Assembly: GCF_004795855.1 (NCBI RefSeq)
Contig: NZ_CP039252.1
Coordinates: 4,092,001 to 4,156,000 of the forward strand
DNA from: Hydrogenophaga sp. PAMC20947
GTDB lineage: Bacteria > Pseudomonadota > Gammaproteobacteria > Burkholderiales > Burkholderiaceae_C
DNA length: 64,000 bases
Reading direction: 5' to 3'
A program made the translations under genes and the position numbers. Position 1 is the stretch's first letter, and every line of letters starts with the position of its first letter. Under the pieces are notes generated by a model, which was not told the origin of the DNA, searched no databases, and worked only from the letters and a program-made list of their open reading frames with translations. Below, piece after piece: positions 1 through 9,635 of this stretch.

Positions 1-24
1 TCCCTTTCATCTTAGGGGCTGGGC

Positions 25-1392
25 ATGAATCGGGTTTTGCTCCTCAAAAGCAGGCGGATTGTCTTGCCGCTGGCCGTGGCTGCGGCGGTGGCCATGGTGA
101 TCATCAGCGAAGGCGCGTACTGGCAGTCTGTGAAGGCGTTGAGCGATCTGGCCGCGATCGGCGATGCCCGCAGCGACGTTCAACAGCTCCAGCAAAGCGT
201 CTTGGCCGCCGAGGCGGGGCAGCGCGGCTACCTGTTGACCGCCCGCAAGGAGTATCTGGCGCCCTATGAAGCGGCGCTCAAGGGTATTGACGAATCGTTC
301 AAGCGGCTGGACCGGTACTACGCCGCAGACGCGAGCGAATTCGATGGGCTCAACGCCTTGCATACCTTGACCGATATCAAACTTGCAGAACTGGCGGCAG
401 CGATCCGCCTGTACGACGAGGGCAAGAACGCCGCCAGCACCGACATCGTGTTGAGCGCACTCAACAAGAAGCAGATGGAGGCCATTCGCGCGCTCGGCAC
501 CGAATTGATGGATGCCCAGACGCTGAAAGCCGAAGCTGGCCGCGAAACGCTTTACGCCACCTTGTTGGGTCGGCGCCTTGGCATGGCGCTGCTGACCGCC
601 ATCAGCCTGCTGGCGCTGTACTTGTTTTTGCGGCGGACCGACGAGCTCAAGCGGCAGGAGCTGCGGTTGAAAGACGTCGTTCGGGCGGAACGCGATCGGC
701 TGGAAATTGAAGTCGATCAGCGCACAGCGCAGCTCACCAAGCTGGCACGCTACCTGCAGACCGCCCGCGAGGACGAGCGCAACCGGCTGGCGCGCAACCT
801 GCATGACGAACTCGGTTCGCTGCTGACGTCGGCCAAGCTGGACGCGGCGCGCATCAAATCCCGACTGGCTGGCAAGGCGCCCGAGGCGCTGGAGCGGTTG
901 GAGCACCTGGTACACACACTGAACCAGAGCATTGCCCTGGGTCGCAGCATCATCGAAGACCTGCGTCCTTCGACGCTGGGCAATCTGGGGTTGGTGGCGA
1001 CACTGGAAATTCTGGCGCGGGAATTCGCCGATCAGTCGGGCATCGCCGTCGACTGCGCGCTGTCTCCCGTCAAGCTGGACGCCAATGCCGAGCTGATGGT
1101 CTATCGCCTGGTGCAGGAAGCCATCACCAATATCAGCAAGTACGCGCGCGCGCGCCAGGTCTGGGTGAGCCTGGCCGCACGCGACGGTCAGGTGGAGGTC
1201 GCCGTGCGCGATGACGGTGTCGGTTTCGACTTGACCGTTTCGGCAAAGTCGGCAAAGTCGGCCTTCGGCCTGTTGGGCATGCGCTTTCGTGTCGAGGCCG
1301 AGGGCGGCAAGATGACCCTTTTCTCCACGCCCGGACACGGTACACGGGTGTTGGTGACCTTGCCGGAATCCAGCGGAACGTCGTCGGCATAG
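25..1392 (+). CDS. CHASE3-domain sensor histidine kinase (NarL-type partner)
   Basis: A 455-residue membrane sensor kinase. A first membrane segment lies at about residues 9-28, followed by a CHASE3-like extracytoplasmic helical region to about 175 and a second membrane segment at about 183-203. A HisKA_3 dimerisation domain follows, with the phospho-acceptor His260 in a LHDELGS motif. The C-terminal HATPase has an N-box (VQEAITNISKYA) and a DDGVGFD G1 box. HisKA_3 kinases normally phosphorylate NarL/FixJ regulators. None is seen downstream, so a partner may lie just left of the window. A small in-frame duplication gives SAKSAKSA near residue 408. Substrate and signal are unknown. Confidence 0.9.
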   Translation: MNRVLLLKSRRIVLPLAVAAAVAMVIISEGAYWQSVKALSDLAAIGDARSDVQQLQQSVLAAEAGQRGYLLTARKEYLAPYEAALKGIDESFKRLDRYYAADASEFDGLNALHTLTDIKLAELAAAIRLYDEGKNAASTDIVLSALNKKQMEAIRALGTELMDAQTLKAEAGRETLYATLLGRRLGMALLTAISLLALYLFLRRTDELKRQELRLKDVVRAERDRLEIEVDQRTAQLTKLARYLQTAREDERNRLARNLHDELGSLLTSAKLDAARIKSRLAGKAPEALERLEHLVHTLNQSIALGRSIIEDLRPSTLGNLGLVATLEILAREFADQSGIAVDCALSPVKLDANAELMVYRLVQEAITNISKYARARQVWVSLAARDGQVEVAVRDDGVGFDLTVSAKSAKSAFGLLGMRFRVEAEGGKMTLFSTPGHGTRVLVTLPESSGTSSA

Positions 1393-1644
1393 ATCACCTG
1401 ATCTGGCGGGCCAAGCCACCGACAGCGAGGCCTTGTCCTACGCGCAGAGGCGGCTTGCGCCGAGGTACGAAACGGATGGGTGTTCTTACAGTCGGTTCAT
1501 CGGTGTGAAGGATCCGCTTGACGGAACTTCAGCTGAACCGGGGGCCGCACCACAAGGCGTTCGCCGGCTTCGCGCCACGGTGTGGGACACAAGACCCACC
1601 CGCAGCCACGGATCCCTTCTTTTCAACCTGACTGGAGCATCAAC

Positions 1645-1959
1645 ATGATCACCCGCAACACACTCGCCGCTATCGCCGCCACGGTCGCCCTGCTGTCCAC
1701 CGCCGGCTGTGCCGTCACCCGCGACCAGGAGTCCGTCGGTGCTTACATAGACGACACCGCGATCACCACCGCAGTGAAGGCGCGTTTCGTCAAAGACAAA
1801 GAAGTTGACGCTTCGGCTATCAGTGTCGAGACGCTGAAAGGCACGGTCATGCTGTCGGGCTTCGCCAAGAGCGCAAGAGAGCAAGCCCTCGCCACGGAGC
1901 TGACCTGGAAGGTCAAGGGCGTGCAGGCGGTCAAGAACGAGACCGCCATTCGCCAATGA
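1645..1959 (+). CDS. BON-domain lipoprotein
   Basis: A 104-residue protein with an N-terminal lipoprotein signal (hydrophobic stretch ending in a STAGC lipobox) and one BON domain that fills the rest. BON domains are found in periplasmic, envelope-associated stress proteins such as OsmY. An upstream in-frame extension exists, but this ATG sits directly before the signal peptide and is the better start. It is followed 60 bp later by a CsbD-like gene; the pairing of two small stress proteins suggests joint induction by osmotic or envelope stress, which is an inference. Confidence 0.85.
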   Translation: MITRNTLAAIAATVALLSTAGCAVTRDQESVGAYIDDTAITTAVKARFVKDKEVDASAISVETLKGTVMLSGFAKSAREQALATELTWKVKGVQAVKNETAIRQ

Positions 1960-2019
1960 TTTTGTGCCGCGTGAAGCGCTGCTGAGCTCGGGAAGACACA
2001 CCTGTCCAGGGAGAAAACC

Positions 2020-2241
2020 ATGAACTGGGATCGCATTCAAGGCAACTGGAAACAGGTCACTGGCCAAGCCCGGGAGCAGTGGGGCAAGCTGACCGACGAT
2101 GACTTCGATGTCGTCGCGGGTCGGCGGGACCAGTTGGCTGGCAAGATCCAGGCGCGCTACGGCGTGGGCAAGGAAGACGCCGAAAAACAGATCGGTGAAT
2201 GGGAACGCACGGCCACCGATTCGTGGTTCGACAAGAGGTAA
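2020..2241 (+). CDS. CsbD family stress protein
   Basis: A 73-residue hydrophilic protein starting MNWDRIQGNWKQ, the typical CsbD opening, with the conserved GKLTDDD segment and the WERTATDSW tail. CsbD proteins are abundant general-stress proteins whose biochemical role is not settled. A good ribosome-binding site (GGGAGAAA) lies just before the ATG. A perfect 10-bp hairpin follows the stop and probably ends the transcript shared with the BON lipoprotein. Confidence 0.92.
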   Translation: MNWDRIQGNWKQVTGQAREQWGKLTDDDFDVVAGRRDQLAGKIQARYGVGKEDAEKQIGEWERTATDSWFDKR

Positions 2242-2247
2242 GCGAGC

Positions 2248-2276
2248 ACCAGGCGCCCGGATGACCGGCGCCTGGT
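2248..2276 (+). terminator. Hairpin after the CsbD gene
   Basis: Perfect inverted repeat ACCAGGCGCC / GGCGCCTGGT with a 9-base loop, starting 6 bp after the CsbD stop. There is no T-run, so it may act as an mRNA-stabilising or Rho-assisted 3' end rather than a classic intrinsic terminator. Confidence 0.5.
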
Positions 2277-2352
2277 CGATACACCTGCGGCATTCCACAG
2301 GCGTTGGGGTTCGGCTCAAACGGTGTTGTCGAGCCGACGACACCCTTGCCTG

Positions 2353-2658
2353 TTATTCGGGTTGGGGGCCGTCATAACCTTCGACGATCACCAGGTCGCT
2401 GCTGGAGACGGGCTGCCGGATCTGGATGGCGGCCTGGTAGGCCTGTGACCGGTAACAATCCTGCGCGGCCTGGTAGCTGGGGAATTCGATGACCACATTC
2501 CGGCTTCGGTTCGAACCCTCTGGCGCTTCGAATGCCCCGGCCCTGACCAGGAACCTGCCTCCGAATGCGGCAAGGGGTTTGGCGTTGGCCGCCACATACT
2601 GCTTGTACTGATCCAGGTCAGCGACATCGATTCGTGCGATCCAGTAGCCTTTGGGCAT
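2353..2658 (-). CDS. DUF1330 domain protein
   Basis: A 101-residue cytoplasmic protein with the complete DUF1330 fold: opening MPKGYWIARIDVADLDQYKQY, a central GGRFLVRAG segment, and RNVVIEFPSYQAAQDCY. DUF1330 belongs to the dimeric alpha-beta barrel superfamily; most members have no assigned reaction. It stands alone on the minus strand, convergent with the CsbD gene. Length is normal for the family. Confidence 0.9.
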   Translation of the reverse strand: MPKGYWIARIDVADLDQYKQYVAANAKPLAAFGGRFLVRAGAFEAPEGSNRSRNVVIEFPSYQAAQDCYRSQAYQAAIQIRQPVSSSDLVIVEGYDGPQPE

Positions 2659-2932
2659 GGGTGTCTTTCTGGTTCAAGGGGTTGGGTTTGGGCGGTTTTC
2701 TTGCGGCTGGCATCTGAATGCAATCGGCGCACAAGGGGGCGAGCAGGCGAATATCCACCATGCGGCATCTCGAAGCCAACAGCATAGCGGCGCGCGGGCT
2801 TCGATGATTCGATACTGACATGGACCCCAACAGAGTCCCTGTAGAGGCCAGACAGTCAACTGAAGGCGTTCCCCCAGCAGCCAAAACATCCATCAGTTTC
2901 TTGCCCTTGTGGGGGAGTCCGTATACGACGGG

Positions 2933-3451
2933 TTAGGCGGCTTCTTCGCGGAGCGCGCTTTCATACACCGCAAGATCGCTGGCGGAGAAGCAGCAGAAGA
3001 CAACCTGCTCCACGATGGGAAACTTTGCCAATGTGGCGCGGACTGTGGCGACGGCGACCTTTGCCGCGAGCTCGATTGGATATCCGTAGATGCCAGTGCT
3101 GATGCTGGGAAATGCCAGGGATGAGACGCCTTTCGCGGCTGCTACCTCGATTGAGCGCCGGTAGCAGGATGCCAAGAGTTCCGGCTCACCACTTGTTCCG
3201 CCGCGCCATACTGGGCCGACTGTGTGAATGATGTATTTGGCAGGCAAGCGGTAGCCCTTCGTGAGCTTGGCATCGCCAGTCTTGCAGCCGGCCAAAAGGC
3301 GGCACTCGTGAACGAGTTCTGGCCCTGCTGCACGATGGATCGCACCGTCGACGCCGCCGCCTCCGAGCAATGACGAATTTGCGGCGTTCACAACGGCTTC
3401 CACCTGGAGTGCAGTGATGTTTCCGAGTGAGGCGCGAATTGAGGGTGGCAT
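2933..3451 (-). CDS. Macro-domain O-acetyl-ADP-ribose deacetylase-like protein
   Basis: A 172-residue single macro domain of the MacroD/YmdB type. Visible signatures are GNITAL near the N-terminus, the ADP-ribose-binding [22 protein letters not shown] segment, and the [10 protein letters not shown] loop. Members remove ADP-ribose or hydrolyse O-acetyl-ADP-ribose. It is a single gene with no operon partner. The start at a weak ribosome-binding site is the only sensible one before the domain begins. Confidence 0.93.
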   Translation of the reverse strand: MPPSIRASLGNITALQVEAVVNAANSSLLGGGGVDGAIHRAAGPELVHECRLLAGCKTGDAKLTKGYRLPAKYIIHTVGPVWRGGTSGEPELLASCYRRSIEVAAAKGVSSLAFPSISTGIYGYPIELAAKVAVATVRATLAKFPIVEQVVFCCFSASDLAVYESALREEAA

Positions 3452-3747
3452 TCGTGAGCGTTCTAGCGTGATGTATCCCGCAGATCCCGCGGGATATTTT
3501 TGGCACCAGTTTCCCGTGAACTTATTTAAAGATCATACGGTTGCGCGTGTGTTTCGGGTATCTGGGCAAGGATAAAAATACCGACAAACTTGGCACCGGG
3601 CTTTTGCGCTGCGCCGGAGCGGAAGCCTGGAGCCGGGCGGAAGGGTGCCCACGCTGGGTCTGCTGGCGTCCCGACAACACCCCACCAGAGTGGTCCACTG
3701 CGGATGGCGCTTGTCTGCCTGCACGGGTTCAAGCCCGATACGCGGAT

Positions 3748-4674
3748 TCAGTTTGAAGTGGGCGCTGACACCTGAGCCACAAAGGCCTGCAACGCGGGCG
3801 TCGGGAGTTTCTGGCGATGCACCACCAGATAACACTGGCGCATGAGCCTGGGCAGTGTGGTCTCGATGCGCCGGAGTCTTCCCGCCGCGATGGCGTCTTC
3901 GACCACCCAGGACGAGAGGCAGGCCACGCCCAGGCCGGCGGCGGCGGCATTCTTGATGGCTTCGGAGCTGCCCAGGTCGATGCTGCGGCGGTAAGAGCGC
4001 AGGTGCGGCAAGAGGCCTTGATCGGTGGCCTCGCGTGTGCCTGAACCGGCTTCCCGCACCAGCCAGACCTGCTCTCGCAGCGTGCGCAAAGGGATGCGCT
4101 CGCCCTGTGTGTTGCTATGGACCAAGGGACTGTCCGGTGACGCAACCACGACGAGCTCGTCTTGCAGCCACGGGGTGACGTTCAGCGTGGGCTGGTGGCA
4201 AGGGCCTTCGATCAGGCCGATGTCGAGCTCAAACGCGGCCACCGCGTCGCAGATAACCGCAGTGTTCGCGATCACCACCCGCGACCGCCAGGCGCTGGAT
4301 TGGCCTATTTGCTGCGCCATGGCGTAGCCAGCCAGCAGCCTGGGCAGCACGTAGTTGCCAATCGTGGTGCTGGCGCCAACGCGAAGCGACTGTGCCTGAG
4401 CGCTGCCGTCGTGGGACATGTTTTCAATCGACGCCGCGCCATCCAGTATGGCCAGCGCCTGCGGCAGCAGCGCGCGGCCGTTGTCGTTGAGCACCAGGCG
4501 CTTGCCGACGCGGTCGAACAGATCCAGTGACAGCAGCCGCTCGAGTTCGTTGATCGCCGAGCTGGTGGCCGATTGCGACAGCGCAATGGCCTGGCTGGCC
4601 GCCGTGGTGCTGCCGGTGCGCGCGACGGCCACAAAAATCTGCAACTGGCGCAGCGTGAGTCGCAACACATTCAT
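3748..4674 (-). CDS. LysR-family regulator divergent from yeiH-like gene (YeiE-like)
   Basis: A 308-residue LysR-type regulator: N-terminal winged helix-turn-helix (residues about 5-65, with TTAASQAIALSQSATSSAINELE), then a periplasmic-binding-like effector domain containing VREAGSGTREATD. It is divergent from a YeiH-family transporter. In enterobacteria YeiE-YeiH share this arrangement and YeiE responds to sulfite, so an autoregulatory switch for the exporter is the natural inference. The effector here is unproven. Confidence 0.9.
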   Translation of the reverse strand: MNVLRLTLRQLQIFVAVARTGSTTAASQAIALSQSATSSAINELERLLSLDLFDRVGKRLVLNDNGRALLPQALAILDGAASIENMSHDGSAQAQSLRVGASTTIGNYVLPRLLAGYAMAQQIGQSSAWRSRVVIANTAVICDAVAAFELDIGLIEGPCHQPTLNVTPWLQDELVVVASPDSPLVHSNTQGERIPLRTLREQVWLVREAGSGTREATDQGLLPHLRSYRRSIDLGSSEAIKNAAAAGLGVACLSSWVVEDAIAAGRLRRIETTLPRLMRQCYLVVHRQKLPTPALQAFVAQVSAPTSN

Positions 4675-4775
4675 GGGGTCCCCCTGGTTTCATGGTTGAT
4701 CGGATATTGCTTCGCCTGAGCGCAGCGCGACGCCCAGGTGGGGTGTTGTCAAGGGCACTCACGCCGATCATTCGA

Positions 4776-4785
4776 ATAGATCTAT
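4776..4785. promoter_or_regulatory. Short palindrome in the LysR/yeiH intergenic region
   Basis: ATAGATCTAT is a perfect 10-bp palindrome inside an AT-rich patch of the divergent promoter region (the LysR gene starts at 4674, the transporter at about 4899). It is a candidate half of a LysR operator; the assignment rests on position only. Confidence 0.3.
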
Positions 4786-4898
4786 AGCTTTCAGATAGGT
4801 TGATGATAGCCAAACAAGCTGTTGGACCGATATCAAAAGCAGCCCTACAGTGGGCCTTGAAACCAATGCGCCCCCTATCCCCAAGAACAAGTTCCCCC

Positions 4899-6029
4899 AT
4901 GCACAAGGCCCTTGGCTGTCCCCCTCCCCGAACTTCCGGCCCAAAGCTATTCGGCCTGTTCCTCACCAAGCTCGCGGCCCTGCTGCCCGGTCTGTTGCTC
5001 AGCGGTGGGCTGGCGGCGGTCGGGATGGCGTTGGGCCGCATCGCCTGGCTGCAAGACCACGGGTTCAGCGCGCTGACGCTGGCGATCGTGTTGGGCATGT
5101 TGGTGGGCAATACGGTGTATCCGCGCTTCGCGGCCACCTGTGGCATGGGGGTCAATTTTTCCAAACAACACCTTCTGCGCCTGGGTGTGGTGCTCTATGG
5201 TCTGCGATTGACGGTGCAAGACATTGGCCATGTCGGCATCGCCGGTGTGGTGGTCGATGCGCTGGTGCTGGGATCAACTTTCGCACTGGCTTGTTTCATC
5301 GGCACGCGCTGGTTGGGGCTGGACCGCAAGACCGCCATGCTGATCGGCGCGGGCAGCGCCATCTGCGGCGCCGCTGCTGTGATGGCGACCGAGCCGGTGG
5401 TCAAGGCGCGCGCTGAGCAGGTCACAGTGGCGGTCGCCACCGTGGTGGTGTTCGGCACCTTGGCGATCTTCCTGTACCCGGTGCTGTTTGAGTTGAACCG
5501 CCACTGGGCGTTGATGCCGGGTGGTGCCACCGCCTTTGGCATCTATGCCGGCTCCACCATCCACGAGGTGGCCCAGGTGGTGGCCGCCGCACAGTCGGTG
5601 GGCCCGGAAGCGGCCAACTCGGCGGTGATTGCCAAGATGGTGCGGGTGATGATGCTGGCGCCTTTTCTGATGCTGCTGTCGGCCTGGCTGGCCCGCGATG
5701 ACGCCCGGCAGGCCCGTGCAACACCGGAGGCAGGCGGTGGCAAGGGCGAAGCCAAAGGCAGGCTCACGGTGCCCTGGTTTGCCTTTGGTTTCGTTGCGGT
5801 CGTGTTGTTCAACTCGCTGCAGTGGCTGCCCGTTTCGGGGGTGGATGCCGTGACGGCGATCGACACCGCGCTGCTGGCGACGGCGATGGCTGCGCTGGGC
5901 TTGTCGACCCACATCGGCGCGGTGCGCAAAGCCGGTGTCAAGCCGCTGCTGCTGGCGCTGATGCTGTTTGGCTGGTTGGTGATCGGTGGCGCGGCCATCA
6001 ACCACTGGGTGCCCGCGCTGCTGGGATGA
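4899..6029 (+). CDS. YeiH/PSE family putative sulfate (sulfite) exporter
   Basis: A polytopic membrane protein of about 376 residues of the YeiH family (UPF0324), with repeated hydrophobic segments from AALLPGLLLSGGLAAVG to the C-terminal ALMLFGWLVIGGAAINHW. Family landmarks include the KTAMLIGAGSAICGAAAV segment and GIYAGSTIHEVAQVVAA. The frame stays open upstream to a TTG at 4800, but the ATG at 4899 gives a short cytoplasmic lead-in closer to family length and leaves room for a promoter. The neighbouring LysR gene suggests control by a sulfur-oxyanion signal. Confidence 0.88.
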   Translation: MHKALGCPPPRTSGPKLFGLFLTKLAALLPGLLLSGGLAAVGMALGRIAWLQDHGFSALTLAIVLGMLVGNTVYPRFAATCGMGVNFSKQHLLRLGVVLYGLRLTVQDIGHVGIAGVVVDALVLGSTFALACFIGTRWLGLDRKTAMLIGAGSAICGAAAVMATEPVVKARAEQVTVAVATVVVFGTLAIFLYPVLFELNRHWALMPGGATAFGIYAGSTIHEVAQVVAAAQSVGPEAANSAVIAKMVRVMMLAPFLMLLSAWLARDDARQARATPEAGGGKGEAKGRLTVPWFAFGFVAVVLFNSLQWLPVSGVDAVTAIDTALLATAMAALGLSTHIGAVRKAGVKPLLLALMLFGWLVIGGAAINHWVPALLG

Positions 6030-6814
6030 ACACGGGTCAGCCCTCGAGATCAGCGAGTTGGGTGTCGTGCGATGTACGAGAAACGAAAGCACGGCGGCGA
6101 GCGTTGGCATGCCCAGGTGTTGACCAGGGATGGCGATGCCAAGCGCGTTCGCTGCAGCCAGGGTTGCCGAGCCAAAATCCACGACCCCTGCATTGCGAAG
6201 GACACCCTCTTGCGCTCGGCGCACAGGGCGTCTCTTTGCTTCTGACGACGGCGGCTGTTGCCGTGCGCACAGCCCTTTGTCGCCATAGCGTCGACCTCGG
6301 TTCAAACGGCGCTGGCGGGTGCGGGTGGCCTGGCCTGCGTTGACCTGACCATGGCTTGAGGCGAGGAGGGTCGCCGCGACGGTGGCGGCCCCAGCAAGGT
6401 TGCGCGACGCAAATCCTCCAGGGCCGTCAGGCTTTGCTGAACCCCTTCGCCGCGCCGCATCGTTTCCTGGCCGAGGTCTGGGTCAGATCGCCCTGCCCGT
6501 TTCCGTTTTTTCCTCAGCGGTTCCCGCCTTCAGGTGGCTGGGCCTGCGGTTCCGAACCCACTTCGGCGCCTGCCTGGCAGCGGGCGCATCGCCCGCAAAG
6601 CCACGCGCTGCGGGGGTTCAGGTTCAGGACGGGCAGCGGGGGGATGATGCAAAGTTTTCCTAGGGTAAATCGGGAGATCACAAAAAATTGCCTCAACCGA
6701 TCACTATTTCTCGCTGGACTCGGCGGCGCGAATGTAGGACATTGAAGTCGCTCAGCTACCGCCATTGACCGTCCCGAGACGGTTGGCCTACCCACCTCCG
6801 ACAAGGACCATCCA
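6030..6814. other. Non-coding stretch before the TRAP operon
   Basis: About 785 bp with no ORF I can support. A minus-strand stretch near 6060-6210 reads like a protein C-terminus (alternating Ala/Leu/Gly-rich segments) but has no recognisable family or start. The TRAP operon promoter must lie in the last 150 bp. A TAGGGTAAA word near 6662 resembles the half-site of the palindrome at 54901. Confidence 0.4.
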
Positions 6815-7780
6815 ATGAAACTCCAGTTGATTGCCGCCTCCATTGCCGCGCTCTTGTGCACCACCACTGTTCATGCAGAAACATGGAACATGTCGGCAGA
6901 GCAGCCCGATGCGAACTACCTGACCCAGAACGTGCGCCAGTTTGCCGCCGATGTAAAAACCGCGACCGACGGCAAACTTGATTTCAACGTGCAGAGCAAC
7001 AGCGTGTTGTTGAAGCGCCCCGAAGTCAAGCGCGGTGTGCAGCAGGGCATCGTGCCCATCGGCGAGTTCCTGATGTCCGCCTTGGGCAACGAAGATGCGA
7101 TCTTTGAAGTCGATAGCGTGCCCTTTCTGGCCTCTTCGTTCGATGCATCCGAAAAACTGTGGAAGGCTTCGCGCGAACAGATCGCTCAGCGCCTCGACAA
7201 GCAAGGCGTTGTGCTGGTGTATGGCTCGCCATGGCCCCCACAAGGCATCTACACCAAGACGCCAGTCACGTCGATGGAAGGCTTCAAAGGCGCCAAGTTC
7301 CGCGCCTACAGCGCATCGACAAGCCGCATGGTGACCTTGATGGGTGCTGTGCCGGCAACGATCCAGACCGCTGAAGTGCCCCAGGCCTTCGCCACCAGCG
7401 TGATCGACATGATGATCACATCGCCGGCCACCGGTGTTGACACCCAGGCTTGGGACTACGTCAAGTACTACTACGACGCGCAGGCTTTCATTCCGCAGGC
7501 GATCGTGGTCGCCAACAAGCGGGCACTCGCCAAGCTGCCTGCAGACCAGCGCCAGGCTGTGATGGACGCGGGCAAGCGCGCCGAAGCCCGTGGCTGGGCC
7601 AGCGCCCGTGACCTCACCGCGAAGCTGACCCAGACGCTGGCCTCCAAGGGCATCTCGGTGCAGCCACTGCCAGCGCCCGTTGCGGCTGAACTCGCCAAGA
7701 TTGGCAACACCATGACCGACGAGTGGAGCAAGAAAGCCGGCCCTGACGGCGTCAAAGTGCTCGAAGCTTTCCGCCGCTGA
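6815..7780 (+). CDS. dctP: TRAP transporter substrate-binding protein (DctP family)
   Basis: A 321-residue periplasmic binding protein. The N-terminus is a Sec signal peptide ending VHA just before ETWNM. The mature part follows the DctP/TAXI-like pattern, with GIVPIGEFLMSALGNED, the SMEGFKGAKFRAYS segment with the substrate-carboxylate-binding Arg, and QAIVVANKRALAKLP. It is first in an eight-gene operon and captures the substrate for the DctQM permease. Because downstream genes encode Pxp and biotin enzymes, the ligand may be 5-oxoproline or another lactam/amide carboxylate (inference). Confidence 0.92.
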   Translation: MKLQLIAASIAALLCTTTVHAETWNMSAEQPDANYLTQNVRQFAADVKTATDGKLDFNVQSNSVLLKRPEVKRGVQQGIVPIGEFLMSALGNEDAIFEVDSVPFLASSFDASEKLWKASREQIAQRLDKQGVVLVYGSPWPPQGIYTKTPVTSMEGFKGAKFRAYSASTSRMVTLMGAVPATIQTAEVPQAFATSVIDMMITSPATGVDTQAWDYVKYYYDAQAFIPQAIVVANKRALAKLPADQRQAVMDAGKRAEARGWASARDLTAKLTQTLASKGISVQPLPAPVAAELAKIGNTMTDEWSKKAGPDGVKVLEAFRR

Positions 7781-7789
7781 TCGCCCGCC

Positions 7790-8311
7790 ATGGACGCCTT
7801 TACCGTTTTGCTCGATCGACTGGCCCGTGCTTCAGGGGCCGCTGCGGCGGCCTCGCTGGCTGCGATCGCCGTCATCATCGCCGCTCAAATTGTTGCGCGC
7901 CTGATCGGCCAACAAATTCCTGCGGCGGATGATTTCGCCGGTTGGGCGATGGCGGCATCGGCGTTCCTGGCGTTGCCCTATGCCCTGCGCAACGGAGATC
8001 ACATCCGTGTGACGCTGATTGCGCAGATGTTGCCGAAATCGTGGCAACACGGGCTCGACGTGCTTTCTACCGCAGTGGGGGTTGCTCTGGCTGGTTGGGC
8101 CGCCTGGTACACCGTGAACTTCGTGCTGGATTCGTGGCACTACGACGAGGTGGCGCAGGGCATGTTGGCGGTGCCGCTCTGGATACCGCAGCTGTCGATG
8201 GCGGTTGGCATGGTGCTGTTCGCGTTGATGATGTTTGATCGATTGCTGCGCGTTGCCCTGGGTCTGCCTCTGAGCGAGCGGGCAGACGGCGAAGCTTCGC
8301 GCTCCGAATGA
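7790..8311 (+). CDS. dctQ: TRAP transporter small permease (DctQ)
   Basis: A 173-residue inner-membrane protein with four predicted transmembrane segments. The DctQ signature is visible: an acidic pair in ADDFAGWAM, followed by the ALRNGDHIRVTL segment. It begins 9 bp after dctP and ends 25 bp before dctM, so it is cotranscribed. It forms the small membrane subunit that couples the binding protein to the DctM channel. Confidence 0.92.
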   Translation: MDAFTVLLDRLARASGAAAAASLAAIAVIIAAQIVARLIGQQIPAADDFAGWAMAASAFLALPYALRNGDHIRVTLIAQMLPKSWQHGLDVLSTAVGVALAGWAAWYTVNFVLDSWHYDEVAQGMLAVPLWIPQLSMAVGMVLFALMMFDRLLRVALGLPLSERADGEASRSE

Positions 8312-8336
8312 CCCCCTGTGATCGATTGGAACCACG

Positions 8337-9635
8337 ATGAGTGAACTTGCCCAAGCCGGCGCGCTGATGGCGCTGCTGTTTCTGTTGCTCGGCTTAGGGG
8401 TCTGGGTCGCGTTGGCCCTGATCGCCTGCGGCATTGCCGGGCTGGTGTTCTTCACCTCGGCTCCTGCCGGGCTGCTGTTTTCAACCACCATCTGGAGCTC
8501 CACCGCCAGTTGGGCGCTGACCGCTTTGCCCTTGTTCATCTGGATGGGCGAAATTTTGTTTCGAACCAGTCTGGCCAAGGACATGTTCGCCGGGCTTGGC
8601 CCGTGGGTCAACAAACTGCCGGGGCGCCTGGTGCACGTCAACGTGCTGGGTTGCGGCATCTTCGCCGCCGTCAGCGGCTCATCGGCGGCCACCGCCGCCA
8701 CCATTGGGAAAATTTCGCTTCCCGAGTTGAAGGAGCGGGGCTACGACGAAAGCATCGCCATCGGTTCTCTGGCCGGGGCGGGCACGCTGGGCCTGCTGAT
8801 TCCGCCCTCGATTGTCATGATCGTCTACGGTGTTGCCGCGCAGGTGTCCATCGTCAAACTGTTCACGGCGGGCATCCTGCCGGGCCTGTTGCTGATGACC
8901 TTGTTTTCGGGCTACATCGCCATCTGGTCCATGAAAAACCCCAAAAAGGTGCCCCAGGATCTCGAAGATGTTTCATGGGTGGAGCGCTTCAAGCGGTTGC
9001 GCCTGCTGGCCCCCGTGGTTGCGCTGATCGCTGGCGTGATCGGCTCCATTTACACCGGGGTTGCCACCGCGACCGAAGCGGCGACGATCGGGGTCTTCGG
9101 CTCGCTGTTGATCGCCGCCCTGGGCGGCTCGCTCAACAAGGCGTCATTCATTGCCAGCCTGACCGGTGCAGCCCGCACGTCTTGCATGATCACCTTCATC
9201 CTGATGGGCGCGGCCTATCTCACCAGTGCCATGAGCTTCACCGGCTTGCCCGGCAATGTGGCCACCTGGATCACGTCTCTGGGCCTGTCCGCCTACGGCT
9301 TGCTGGCTGTGCTGACGGTCTTCTTTATTCTGCTCGGGTGCTTTCTGGATGGTATTTCCATTGTCGTTCTGACCAGCGCCGTTCTGTTGCCGGCGGTGCA
9401 GGCCGCAGGTATCGATCCGCTGTGGTTCGGCATCTACCTGATCCTGGTCGTTGAGATGGCACAAATCACGCCGCCGGTGGGTTTCAACCTGTTCGTGATC
9501 CAGGGCATCACCGGGAAAAACCTGATGGAACTCAGCCGCATGGCGTTGCCCTTCTTCCTGTTGATGGTGTTGGCCACGGTGTTGATCACGCTCTTCCCGC
9601 AAATCGTGCTGGTCCTTCCTCAATCGATGAAATGA
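8337..9635 (+). CDS. dctM: TRAP transporter large permease (DctM)
   Basis: A 432-residue polytopic permease of the DctM family with about twelve hydrophobic segments. Landmarks are PLFIWMGEILFRT, the FAAVSGSSAATAATIGKI loop and the GTLGLLIPPSIVMIVYG segment, all conserved in TRAP large subunits; the C-terminal half repeats the topology (ITPPVGFNLFVIQGI). It carries out Na+-coupled substrate translocation. Its stop overlaps the start of the biotin carboxylase gene by four bases (ATGA), coupling transport to the catabolic genes. Confidence 0.95.
   Translation: MSELAQAGALMALLFLLLGLGVWVALALIACGIAGLVFFTSAPAGLLFSTTIWSSTASWALTALPLFIWMGEILFRTSLAKDMFAGLGPWVNKLPGRLVHVNVLGCGIFAAVSGSSAATAATIGKISLPELKERGYDESIAIGSLAGAGTLGLLIPPSIVMIVYGVAAQVSIVKLFTAGILPGLLLMTLFSGYIAIWSMKNPKKVPQDLEDVSWVERFKRLRLLAPVVALIAGVIGSIYTGVATATEAATIGVFGSLLIAALGGSLNKASFIASLTGAARTSCMITFILMGAAYLTSAMSFTGLPGNVATWITSLGLSAYGLLAVLTVFFILLGCFLDGISIVVLTSAVLLPAVQAAGIDPLWFGIYLILVVEMAQITPPVGFNLFVIQGITGKNLMELSRMALPFFLLMVLATVLITLFPQIVLVLPQSMK

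Noticed and set aside
7..1419. 470-codon minus-strand open frame opposite the sensor kinase
   Set aside because: It mirrors the kinase gene, is rich in Gln/Arg/His as expected for a GC-rich antisense frame, and has no recognisable domain.
2495..2520. GGTTCGAACC sequence resembling a tRNA T-arm
   Set aside because: It lies inside the DUF1330 coding sequence and no tRNA fold surrounds it.
5274..6305. 343-codon minus-strand frame opposite the YeiH-like gene, whose N-terminal part reads like a protein tail
   Set aside because: Most of it is the antisense of the transporter. The plausible-looking 50 residues near 6060-6210 match no family I can name and have no start signal.
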